From: Deltaproteobacteria bacterium
Lineage (GTDB): Bacteria > Bdellovibrionota_C > UBA2361 > JAAYZI01
Length of the DNA stretch: 7,169 nt
Direction: 5' to 3'
Assembly: GCA_012514925.1 (NCBI GenBank)
Contig: JAAYZI010000115.1
Location: forward strand, 1 to 7,169
In this document: in pieces, positions 1 to 5,136 of the stretch
Numbering within the stretch: the stretch's first letter is position 1
How the letters are laid out: the number at the start of each line of letters is the position of its first letter
Made by a program: the position numbers and the translations under genes
Notes under the pieces: model-generated
Databases searched by the model: none
The model's input: only the letters and a program-made list of their open reading frames with translations
What the model was told of the DNA's origin: nothing

Positions 1-16
1 TCATGCAAACGGTTAC
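1..16 (+). repeat. 16-base direct repeat, copy 1
   Basis: The first 16 bases (TCATGCAAACGGTTAC) recur exactly at 216-231. This copy touches the window edge, so the repeat may extend further left. It lies in non-coding DNA upstream of the TPR gene. Possible roles are a regulator binding site or the trace of a duplication; neither is established. Confidence 0.6.
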
Positions 17-91
17 CACCACACAGACAATGTTAGATTTCCCCATATAAAACATAAGGCCATCCAATCTGGTACGACCTAAATATTGGCC

Positions 92-121
92 TTGTCGCAT
101 ATGCTTAGTGAAAGGTTTAAT
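92..121 (+). promoter_or_regulatory. possible sigma-70-type promoter for the TPR gene
   Basis: TTGTCG (92-97) and TTTAAT (116-121) are separated by 18 bases. They match the sigma-70 consensus hexamers at 4/6 and 5/6 positions. Transcription would start near 128, at the 5' edge of the foldable leader (126-181), leaving a leader of about 195 bases before the TPR start codon. Such matches are common by chance. The agreement with the start of the structured segment is the main reason to list it. Confidence 0.3.
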
Positions 122-125
122 AACA

Positions 126-181
126 GCCCAGATTAGCAAAGCCTTTCTGGCGAAGGCTGACGGTAACGCGGAGTCGTGGGC
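126..181 (+). promoter_or_regulatory. candidate structured RNA leader (three-way junction)
   Basis: The transcript can fold into a closed three-way junction. The closing stem pairs GCCCA (126-130) with TGGGC (177-181), then GATT (131-134) with AGTC (172-175), with G176 bulged and one G-U pair. Inside is a 7-pair hairpin (140-146 with 152-158, loop CTGGC) and a 2-pair mini-stem CG[GUAA]CG (161-168) capped by a GNRA loop. This is base pairing read by eye. No known riboswitch family was recognised; the GCAAAGCC piece faintly recalls the c-di-GMP-I core, but the rest of that aptamer does not fit. It could be a cis-regulatory element or chance folding. Confidence 0.3.
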
Positions 182-192
182 GATAAAACTTC

Positions 193-210
193 ACTTTCTC
201 CAGAGAAAGT
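193..210. promoter_or_regulatory. 18-base dyad, operator candidate
   Basis: ACTTTCTC (193-200) and GAGAAAGT (203-210) are perfect inverted repeats around CA, an 8-base half-site dyad that fits a dimeric DNA-binding protein. As RNA it would be a 7-pair hairpin with a CCAG loop. No U-tract follows on the plus strand, so it is not a normal terminator there. It lies five bases upstream of repeat copy 2. The regulator is unknown; the TetR-family protein encoded at 1353-1988 is one candidate. Confidence 0.35.
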
Positions 211-215
211 AAAAC

Positions 216-231
216 TCATGCAAACGGTTAC
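216..231 (+). repeat. 16-base direct repeat, copy 2
   Basis: Exact second copy of the repeat at 1-16, offset by 215 bases. Its first nine bases (TCATGCAAA) appear again at 2017-2025, overlapping the -35 region of the tetR-type promoter candidate, so it could be a shared protein binding site. The bases flanking copies 1 and 2 do not match beyond the 16. Confidence 0.6.
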
Positions 232-247
232 GAATTTCTTTGAAGCA

Positions 248-318
248 GGGGGGGCTTTCGGTTCGACATGGGGGCAACAGGCGGGTGGATGTTGGGGAGA
301 GAAGCCTGTGGGGATGGG
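248..318 (+). other. G-tract-rich leader segment before the TPR start codon
   Basis: Six runs of three or more G occur in 71 bases: 248-254, 270-274, 283-285, 294-297, 310-313 and 316-318. The last run overlaps the likely ribosome binding site of the TPR gene. Some loops exceed seven bases, so this is a non-canonical quadruplex candidate. ACAGGC (277-282) can also pair with GCCTGT (304-309). The segment reads open in frame with the TPR gene but encodes an arginine/glycine-rich string unlike the protein downstream, so I treat it as untranslated. Confidence 0.4.
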
Positions 319-323
319 AGATT

Positions 324-1298
324 ATGTTGGCGAGATTTGAAGTGCTGATGAGATGGTGGAGAGTTTGGGGGACGTTGCCGGTTATGGCATGGGTGCAGGG
401 GGCCGCGTTATACCGGGCTGGTAAGTTCGATGAGGCTCGTAGGTATTACGAGAAGGGGTTGGAGCGGCATCGCCGCCATCCTGCGCGTTTTTGCGCGCAC
501 ATGGACCTTTCGTACTGTCTTTTTAGGTTGCGTCGGTTTGATGAGGCTGAGCAACATTTACAGATTACAGTGAAACATTTTCCCCGTATGCGCGAAGCCT
601 CTGTGCGTTTAGCTCGGTTACAGATGTGGACAGGAAGCTATCTGGAAGCAGCCTGGACCATAAAACGAATTCTCGAGCACGTTGCGCCAGACGCTGAGCT
701 GGCGGCGCTTTTTTTGATGGCGGTCATTCATAATGGTGGGCCTGCATTTCTGCGCAAGGAGGCTTTAGCGGCGCTTTTGAGTTTGGATCCAAAACAGTTA
801 AAAGATCCAAGGCTTGAGGTCGGGCGCGCTCTTTTGGCTGTGCAGCGAGGAGAAATAGCCAAGGGCCGGGCAGTGCTGGAAGGGTTGGCTACGCAGCCTG
901 GCGCTCCGCTTGAAGCTCACCTAGCCTTTTCCGAACTGCTTTTATCTGAGTATAAGATCGGTCAGGCGCGAGTGCATCTTAGAGCAGCTTTACTAGCGGC
1001 TCCCGATGATCCTAAAGTTTTGACACTTTTAAGCGAGAGTTATCTGAAACCGGGTCCGTTCTATAACCCTGAGTACGCAAATCAGCTTGCCATCAGCGCT
1101 TGTCAGAATACCGGCTGGCTGAGTCCTGGAGAGATGAAAGTTTTAGCTCAATCCTTCTTTCATCTGGGGGATAAGGGCTCCGCTCTAATTGTTGCTAGTA
1201 AGGCTAAGCAAGTTGGGAAGCAGCGACTCGGAGTATTTAAAGATTCCGAAACATTGGACGAACTTATCAAAGGTCTGGCCGCTGGTACTTTGGCGTAA
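324..1298 (+). CDS. TPR-repeat protein, function unknown
   Basis: A 324-residue protein, probably cytoplasmic, built of helix-pair repeats. TPR-like units lie near residues 21-54 (GAALYRAGKFDEARRYYEKG), 57-88 (SYCLFRLRRFDEAEQHL) and 90-123 (RLARLQMWTGSYLEAAW). Weaker helical repeats continue to about residue 250. TPR domains usually hold partner proteins or peptides; there is no catalytic motif, signal peptide or convincing membrane segment. The start at ATG 324 is chosen because GGGAG lies just upstream (316-320, short spacing) and because the open frame back to a TTG at 240 encodes low-complexity, unprotein-like sequence. The N-terminus is Trp-rich (RWWRVWGTLP), possibly an amphipathic helix. 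The gene stands alone on this strand and converges on the TetR-type gene. A link to motility is possible only by proximity. Confidence 0.8.
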   Translation: MLARFEVLMRWWRVWGTLPVMAWVQGAALYRAGKFDEARRYYEKGLERHRRHPARFCAHMDLSYCLFRLRRFDEAEQHLQITVKHFPRMREASVRLARLQMWTGSYLEAAWTIKRILEHVAPDAELAALFLMAVIHNGGPAFLRKEALAALLSLDPKQLKDPRLEVGRALLAVQRGEIAKGRAVLEGLATQPGAPLEAHLAFSELLLSEYKIGQARVHLRAALLAAPDDPKVLTLLSESYLKPGPFYNPEYANQLAISACQNTGWLSPGEMKVLAQSFFHLGDKGSALIVASKAKQVGKQRLGVFKDSETLDELIKGLAAGTLA

Positions 1299-1352
1299 TG
1301 CATAACGGATGGCGATGTGGGGAAGTGGTAGCTGTTCTCTCTAGCTAAGGCT

Positions 1353-1988
1353 CTAAGTCAGTGCGCGCCAGCACGCGTCCGCTAGCTGGTCGGCCACTTT
1401 GCTGGGTGCAGGGGTGCGGGTTGGGGCATCAAGCCAATCTCGCACGTACCCTTGGGGGATCCCAAAGAGGACTGACCACATCAGGTTGGCTCTTAAATCC
1501 CGAAGTTTGCCGCTGCGGATACCGCTTTTAATAACGCGGGTCAGCTTCCGGCCAAGGCGATCAAACCCGATCATGGTAGGCTGCTTTATGCTGCCACTTA
1601 TAAATTCGTTGTGACGGCACAGCCACATATACTTTGAAAGCTGATGGTTTACCTCCGAAAATTCAAGGAAGGATTTGACCACAGTCTTAATCACTTTTTC
1701 GACATCTTCTTCGCTTCCTACGGATTCATCCAGGGCGTGCCTAAAAGCCGAAATCGCTTCCTGATATAGCGCCGCCGCGATTTCCTCTTTGTTTTTGAAA
1801 TTATGGTAGATCGAGCCCACGCTGCACTTTGATTCCCGGCTCAGGTCTGGCACATTGGTGTTAAAGTAACCCTGCTCTACAAATAGCTTGAGAGCTGCCG
1901 CCAAGATGCGCTCTCTTGGAGTATAGGAAGAAAAATCCCTCTGTTTCGCCAGTTTGTTTAAGCTGGGGTCATCCGCTGGAGCGTTCAT
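1353..1988 (-). CDS. TetR/AcrR-family transcriptional regulator
   Basis: A 211-residue protein of typical TetR-family length. The N-terminal DNA-binding domain spans about residues 25-72: helix 1 (RERILAAALKLFVEQGY) is followed by the helix-turn-helix VPDLSRESKCSVGSIYHNFK and then NKEEI, all classic for the family. The C-terminal part (about 80-211) is the variable, helical ligand-binding and dimerisation region, so neither ligand nor target can be named. The ATG at 1988 is the only good start; no Shine-Dalgarno sequence precedes it. Family members usually repress neighbouring or own genes until a small molecule binds. No efflux pump or enzyme gene adjoins it here, so autoregulation or a distant target is likely. 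The convergent TPR gene ends 54 bases away with no clear terminator between them. Confidence 0.93.
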   Translation of the reverse strand: MNAPADDPSLNKLAKQRDFSSYTPRERILAAALKLFVEQGYFNTNVPDLSRESKCSVGSIYHNFKNKEEIAAALYQEAISAFRHALDESVGSEEDVEKVIKTVVKSFLEFSEVNHQLSKYMWLCRHNEFISGSIKQPTMIGFDRLGRKLTRVIKSGIRSGKLRDLRANLMWSVLFGIPQGYVRDWLDAPTRTPAPSKVADQLADACWRALT

Positions 1989-1994
1989 GAACGT

Positions 1995-2024
1995 ATGTTA
2001 CACCGTTTTTCGGGTATCATGCAA
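1995..2024 (-). promoter_or_regulatory. possible promoter and operator of the TetR-type gene
   Basis: Read on the minus strand, TTGCAT (2024-2019) and TAACAT (2000-1995) are separated by 18 bases, a weak -35/-10 pair. The start of transcription would fall on or next to the ATG at 1988, giving a leaderless message; this fits the missing ribosome binding site. Between the boxes lies CCG-N5-CGG (2003-2013), a short dyad placed where a TetR-family autorepressor would block polymerase. Confidence 0.3.
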
Positions 2025-2030
2025 ATATCT

Positions 2031-2058
2031 TAAAGATCTAGGGGAAATAGGTCGATAC
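2031..2058 (+). promoter_or_regulatory. weak sigma-28 (FliA)-like promoter candidate
   Basis: TAAA (2031-2034) is followed after 16 bases by GTCGATAC, which matches 6 of 8 bases of the GCCGATAA consensus. The usual gap is 15. It points toward the small membrane peptide at 2181. If real, it would place that peptide under late flagellar control. The match is imperfect and could be chance. Confidence 0.2.
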
Positions 2059-2180
2059 TACCAAGGCCGGTGGGGTATACGGGCTAGTGTATGTAAATCG
2101 AGCCGTTGATCTCCGAGGTTTAACCCGGTAGCTTGGCGGGGGATCGGTTTTAGGCAACTTGGATTTGTAGTTTTGATATC

Positions 2181-2294
2181 ATGGCCGCTGGAGATAGTTT
2201 TTTATATAGCCTGTTCGTAGCGCTGCTTATGCTTCTGGGCGTAATTATCGGCGCTGTCATCTTGCTTGGAATCGTAGCGGTCTTTTTAGTCTGA
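2181..2294 (+). CDS. possible 37-residue single-span membrane peptide
   Basis: ATG to TGA encodes 37 residues. After the polar start MAAGDSFLYS, an unbroken hydrophobic run rich in Leu, Val, Ile, Ala and Gly (about residues 11-37) continues to the last residue, long enough for one transmembrane helix. There is no charged C-terminal tail, and the only charge is Asp5. No good Shine-Dalgarno sequence precedes the ATG, the main weakness. An in-frame stop at 2151 prevents a much longer form. Small hydrophobic proteins of this kind include membrane-complex subunits, regulators and toxins; nothing here separates these. It converges on the response-regulator gene. A chance hydrophobic ORF remains possible. 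Confidence 0.42.
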   Translation: MAAGDSFLYSLFVALLMLLGVIIGAVILLGIVAVFLV

Positions 2295-2295
2295 T

Positions 2296-2314
2296 CGCCA
2301 CTGCGTGAGTGGTG
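2296..2314. terminator. hairpin between convergent genes, weak terminator candidate
   Basis: CGCCACT (2296-2302) pairs with AGTGGTG (2308-2314), one pair being G-U, around the loop GCGTG. It starts two bases after the stop codon of the small peptide and ends 17 bases before the stop codon of the response regulator, a fitting place for a bidirectional terminator. No T-run follows on either strand, so intrinsic termination is unproven. Confidence 0.3.
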
Positions 2315-2330
2315 GGCGGCTGCAATCACT

Positions 2331-2975
2331 TCAAACTGAGATCAATCCGTGCGCCATGGCCAGCTTGGCTAGCTCCGCATTGGTGTGCAGTTTAAGCTTT
2401 TTTAAGATATTGCTGCGGTGGGTGTCGACAGTGCGAATGCTGATATGTAGAAGCTTGCTGATGGTGCGGTTTTTATAGCCGTCGGCTAAGTATTTTAATA
2501 TTTCCAACTCGCGCTTGGTTAGTACCGAGAGCGGGTTATCGACCTCGTTTTGGGATGCGCTCTCACTCATAAGGCTCGCGGTAACTGAAGGGCTGAGGTA
2601 CGTTTTCCCTTCTAAGATCGAAGTGATCGCAAATTCAAGCTCTTCAAAACTTGCATTTTTGGGGATATACCCCTTGGCTCCAGCGCTTAACGCGGCCTTT
2701 ACACTCTTGTGCTCCTCACAGGCGGAGAGCACCAGAATCGGTGGCTGGCAAGGCGCGCCCTCCTCTTTCAGCTTTCTTAGGGCAGCGATACCATCGAGCT
2801 TGGGCATGGATACATCCATAATAACTAGGTCCGGTTCGAGTGTGTCCAGCAGGTTTAGGAGTTTTTCTCCGTCGTTGGCCTGCCCTGCTATGTTGTATTT
2901 ACCCGTGCTGCGCAGCATTTCGCAGAGAGCCTCGCGAATGACGTCGTGGTCATCAGCAACTATCAAGTTAATCAT
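2331..2975 (-). CDS. NarL/FixJ-family response regulator
   Basis: A 214-residue two-component regulator with a receiver domain (about 1-120) and a LuxR/GerE-type DNA-binding domain (about 148-210). Receiver landmarks are all present: acidic pocket D8-D9, phospho-acceptor D54 in LVIMDVSMP, S84 and K106 in KGYIPK. The output domain shows LTKRELEILKYLADG and the recognition-helix region RTVDTHRSNILKKL. Phosphorylation should promote dimerisation and DNA binding. The ATG at 2975 is preferred because translation from there begins directly with the receiver strand MINLIVADDHD; an in-frame TTG at 3005 would add ten residues and is less likely. A GGGG run 10-13 bases upstream is a weak ribosome binding site. 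No histidine kinase gene is in the window. The gene is divergent from the flagellar operon, so it may control that operon, itself, or neither. Confidence 0.94.
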   Translation of the reverse strand: MINLIVADDHDVIREALCEMLRSTGKYNIAGQANDGEKLLNLLDTLEPDLVIMDVSMPKLDGIAALRKLKEEGAPCQPPILVLSACEEHKSVKAALSAGAKGYIPKNASFEELEFAITSILEGKTYLSPSVTASLMSESASQNEVDNPLSVLTKRELEILKYLADGYKNRTISKLLHISIRTVDTHRSNILKKLKLHTNAELAKLAMAHGLISV

Positions 2976-3096
2976 TTTAAAAGCCCCAAGAAGATAAATC
3001 CCCAAGACATCAGCTGCCTAAAAGCATCAACCCCGTTCTCATTAAAAGACGGCAAATTAACTGTATTTCTTTAGCGCAAAATTAGAGTGGTATCCG

Positions 3097-3108
3097 TTCA
3101 CGCGTGAA
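3097..3108. promoter_or_regulatory. 12-base perfect palindrome, operator candidate
   Basis: TTCACGCGTGAA is its own reverse complement. It ends three bases before the sigma-54-like element, close enough for a bound protein to touch polymerase. Sigma-54 activators more often bind about 100 bases upstream, so a repressor or auxiliary regulator fits this position better. No second copy was noticed in the window. Confidence 0.35.
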
Positions 3109-3109
3109 A

Positions 3110-3126
3110 GCGGCAAGTAAGTTGCA
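3110..3126 (+). promoter_or_regulatory. sigma-54-type promoter candidate of the flagellar operon
   Basis: CGGCAAGTAAGTTGCA carries the invariant -24 GG (3112-3113) and -12 GC (3124-3125) with exactly ten bases between them. It also keeps most of the surrounding consensus (GGCA at -24, TTGCA at -12). Transcription would start near 3137 and read into the membrane-anchored gene at 3332 and then flgF onward. In many Gram-negative bacteria, rod and ring genes are sigma-54-dependent. The activator, an NtrC-type ATPase, is not encoded in this window. Confidence 0.5.
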
Positions 3127-3331
3127 TTGATCCGGAAGTGATATGTCTGCAAGAAAAAACAGATGCCAAACCAAGCGGTTAGCAGGTGCATTGGAAGGCG
3201 CAAGAGACAATTTGCTGACATGGCCGCGAGCCGACTGTCGGGATACTGACAGATCTGGAGCTTAATTTGTGGCGGGCGGGACACTGTTTAGGTGAAGACG
3301 AAAACCCGGCACAGTTCATAATGAGGTAGCT

Positions 3332-4357
3332 ATGGGAGATATTCAGGTTTGGAAGGTAGTTTGTGACGGACTTCTGGTCGCATCGCTAGTATACCTTTGC
3401 TACCGTTTTGCCAGATCCTCGGCTAGCAGTCTTTCTCCGAATGCCGCGTTGATGGAGGCTAGACTACGCGCATTACTTAAAGAGGCGGATCAAACTGCGT
3501 ATCTGCTAAACGACAAGCTGCTTAAGCGACAGGGAAAGATTGAAGAGCTGCTGTTTGAATTAGAGACCGTAGAAAATCGCATCAATAGATCCGTAGGCGG
3601 GTTCGATGAAGCTAAGGCGGATCTAGACGTTAGAATTCAGAAAGCCCAAAGGACGCTGCAAGGTTTAGCAGATGGAGTTACGCGCTCGCTTAAGGAACGG
3701 CCCGCTCAACCTAAATTTGTTGCTGCCGAAAGCGAACCTAAACCTTCTGAGGCAGCGCTTGATTCCAGGGCGGAAGCACCGTCTGCCGAACAAAGCTTTG
3801 CCAATCTGATGGAAAATACGCCTGTGGCACCGAAAGAGAAGCCATTGCCGCTTGTCGCCCAGCTGGAGGTCGAACACATAGATCCGATTTTTGAGCCCCC
3901 GAGTTTTGATACACCAAAAACAGCAAAAGCTGCGTCCGAGCCAAGCGAAGGAAGGGCCGAAGCACGTTGGAGCAACGTAAATATTTACGGTGAACCGATT
4001 GTTGACGCCGCTGTCGCAGCGGGTCGGGCGCGGCGACGCTCTCAGGCGGAAACTCCGGCGCCTAAAGGTCTGGCCGCCAAGATCGAGAAAGAAGGTTCTC
4101 ACCCTTATGCCGCTGCTGCCCAGCGAGAGGATGGAGACACCCTGCAGCAAGTTTATGACGCCGCCGAAAAACTGCTTAAATCCGGTAAAGATTTAGCCAC
4201 GGTTGCTAGCATGACGCGTTTACCCATTGAGGAGGTACGGATGCTCTCCCAGATGGTGGCTCAGGAAGCTCGTATCGGCGGCGAGGCCGCCGTCAGGGGC
4301 GTCGATGACCGCTTGGGAGTTTTAGGGACAATGCGGCGAGAGATCCAGACCCTATAA
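3332..4357 (+). CDS. membrane-anchored coiled-coil protein with C-terminal HTH-like module, flagellar operon
   Basis: No named family is certain. In order, the 341 residues show one N-terminal membrane span (about 7-26, no signal-peptidase site, so a cytoplasmic body is likely), a charged heptad-like helical stretch (about 38-122), and a long Pro/Ala/Glu-rich linker (about 123-265) holding the ordered-looking island WSNVNIYGEPI (213-223). A compact module follows (about 269-309: QQVYDAAEKLLKSGKDLATV, then a turn and IEEVRMLSQM), and the C-terminal tail is helical. The span, coiled coil and terminal HTH-like helix pair recall Bacillus SwrB, which promotes flagellar export-gate and basal-body assembly, and DUF2802 proteins found beside flagellar/chemotaxis genes. 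That match is made from memory of the architecture. GAGGT at 3323-3327 supports this ATG. It is 14 bases ahead of flgF and surely co-transcribed with it, so a role in rod assembly or export is a reasonable inference. Confidence 0.88.
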   Translation: MGDIQVWKVVCDGLLVASLVYLCYRFARSSASSLSPNAALMEARLRALLKEADQTAYLLNDKLLKRQGKIEELLFELETVENRINRSVGGFDEAKADLDVRIQKAQRTLQGLADGVTRSLKERPAQPKFVAAESEPKPSEAALDSRAEAPSAEQSFANLMENTPVAPKEKPLPLVAQLEVEHIDPIFEPPSFDTPKTAKAASEPSEGRAEARWSNVNIYGEPIVDAAVAAGRARRRSQAETPAPKGLAAKIEKEGSHPYAAAAQREDGDTLQQVYDAAEKLLKSGKDLATVASMTRLPIEEVRMLSQMVAQEARIGGEAAVRGVDDRLGVLGTMRREIQTL

Positions 4358-4371
4358 AGAGAGGATAGAGT

Positions 4372-5136
4372 ATGGAACGGGGAACCTACGTTGCGGCCTC
4401 AGATGGCGTACAAAAACTGCTTGAGCTCGAAGTGATTAACAATAATCTGGCCAACGCCAATTCAGCGGGATTCAAGCGTCAATTCGTGCAGACGGAGGAG
4501 CGCGCTTTCGATCAGACCTTAGCGAGCATGATGAATCTAAAAGATCCGTACGCCAAACCCGACCATGATCGGACTCCGGAGGTGAAAGTAAAAGGCACTC
4601 ATACTGATTTTTCGCCAGGTCCGATTGCGACTACCGGCAACCCTCTGGATGTAGCCTTGCGGCATCCCCATGACTTCTTTGTGATTAGCGCGCCCCAGGG
4701 AGTTTATTATACACGTGCTGGAAACTTCACGTTGAATACAGAGGGTGAGTTGGTAACTCCCGATGGTGCTCAGGTACAAGGTGACGGTGGGGCGATTTCT
4801 GCGGTTGGGGCGGGGGTCCATCTCGCGGAGGATGGCTCCGTAATCGGAAATGGCACGGCCTTAGGTCGTTTGCAGGTTGTACGCTTCGAAGACCCTTCTG
4901 TGTTGGAGCGTTTAGAGGGTACGCGCTTCAGGTTGAAAGCCGGTGCAACGGCCGGCACTCAAGTTGATCCGAACTTGGTGACGCGTTCTTTGGAGATGCC
5001 GAACGTGTCAGTGGTAACGAGCATGGTCGAGATGGTGGCGGCTTCGCGTGGTTTTGAGCTTTACACTAAGACAGCGCGCACCATAGACGAGTTGAATCAA
5101 GTCGCGATTCAGCAAGTCGGGCGGGCTATACGCTAG
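4372..5136 (+). CDS. flgF: flagellar basal-body rod protein FlgF
   Basis: FlgF is a proximal-rod subunit, exported by the flagellar type III system and assembled in the periplasm between the inner-membrane ring and the FlgG distal rod. The 254 residues carry the N-terminal rod helix with its signature (LEVINNNLANANSAGFKRQ, 19-37), a central beta region (about 80-200, including NPLDVAL and YYTRAGNFTLNTEGELVTPDG), and the C-terminal coiled region (NVSVVTSMVEMVAASRGFELYTK, 211-233). It is assigned as FlgF rather than FlgG because it precedes a clear FlgG and begins MERGTYVAAS. GAGAGGA at 4359-4365 is a well-spaced ribosome binding site. The usual GxGFF after LDVAI is here replaced by RHPHDFFVI, a divergence noted separately. 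The 98-base gap to flgG is wide for this pair. Confidence 0.94.
   Translation: MERGTYVAASDGVQKLLELEVINNNLANANSAGFKRQFVQTEERAFDQTLASMMNLKDPYAKPDHDRTPEVKVKGTHTDFSPGPIATTGNPLDVALRHPHDFFVISAPQGVYYTRAGNFTLNTEGELVTPDGAQVQGDGGAISAVGAGVHLAEDGSVIGNGTALGRLQVVRFEDPSVLERLEGTRFRLKAGATAGTQVDPNLVTRSLEMPNVSVVTSMVEMVAASRGFELYTKTARTIDELNQVAIQQVGRAIR

Larger units (their letters stand above)
1989..2180. other. divergent spacer between the TetR-type gene and the small peptide
   Basis: No convincing gene is seen in these 192 bases. The left end carries the candidate tetR promoter. A partial third copy of the window's repeat (TCATGCAAA, 2017-2025) overlaps its -35 box. On the plus strand TAAA (2031-2034) and GTCGATAC (2051-2058) form a weak flagellar sigma-28-like pair. 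GGTTTAACC (2118-2126) is a short palindrome of unknown meaning. Confidence 0.5.
2976..3331. other. 356-base divergent control region of response regulator and flagellar operon
   Basis: This gap holds the 12-base palindrome (3097-3108) and the sigma-54-like promoter (3112-3125). CCGAC-T-GTCGG (3231-3241) is a further short dyad. A 40-codon ORF at 3143-3265 on the plus strand is open, but nothing else argues that it is expressed. A 75-codon frame on the opposite strand (3284-3057) reads unlike a protein. If the sigma-54-like promoter is used, the operon would carry an untranslated leader of about 195 bases. No clear promoter was found for the response regulator itself. Confidence 0.55.

Noticed and set aside
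114..127. Second GG-N10-GC sigma-54 element
   Set aside because: Only the two dinucleotides match; the flanking bases do not fit the consensus.
101..182. c-di-GMP-I (GEMM) riboswitch
   Set aside because: GCAAAGCC resembles part of the core, but the first hairpin, the tetraloop receptor arrangement and the conserved 3' strand are missing.
240..323. N-terminal extension of the TPR protein from a TTG start
   Set aside because: It encodes 28 Gly/Arg-rich residues from G-tract DNA, has no ribosome binding site, and does not resemble the helical repeats that follow the ATG at 324.
1299..1352. Terminator between the TPR and TetR-type genes
   Set aside because: Only a 5-pair inverted repeat (TAGCT/AGCTA) without a T-run is present.
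3057..3284. 75-codon ORF on the minus strand
   Set aside because: Its composition is not protein-like, there is no family resemblance, and it lies across the flagellar promoter region.
3665..4150. Long antisense ORFs within the membrane-anchored gene
   Set aside because: They are opposite-strand shadows of a gene with clear domain structure; their translations are Arg/Ser/Phe-rich and lack ribosome binding sites.
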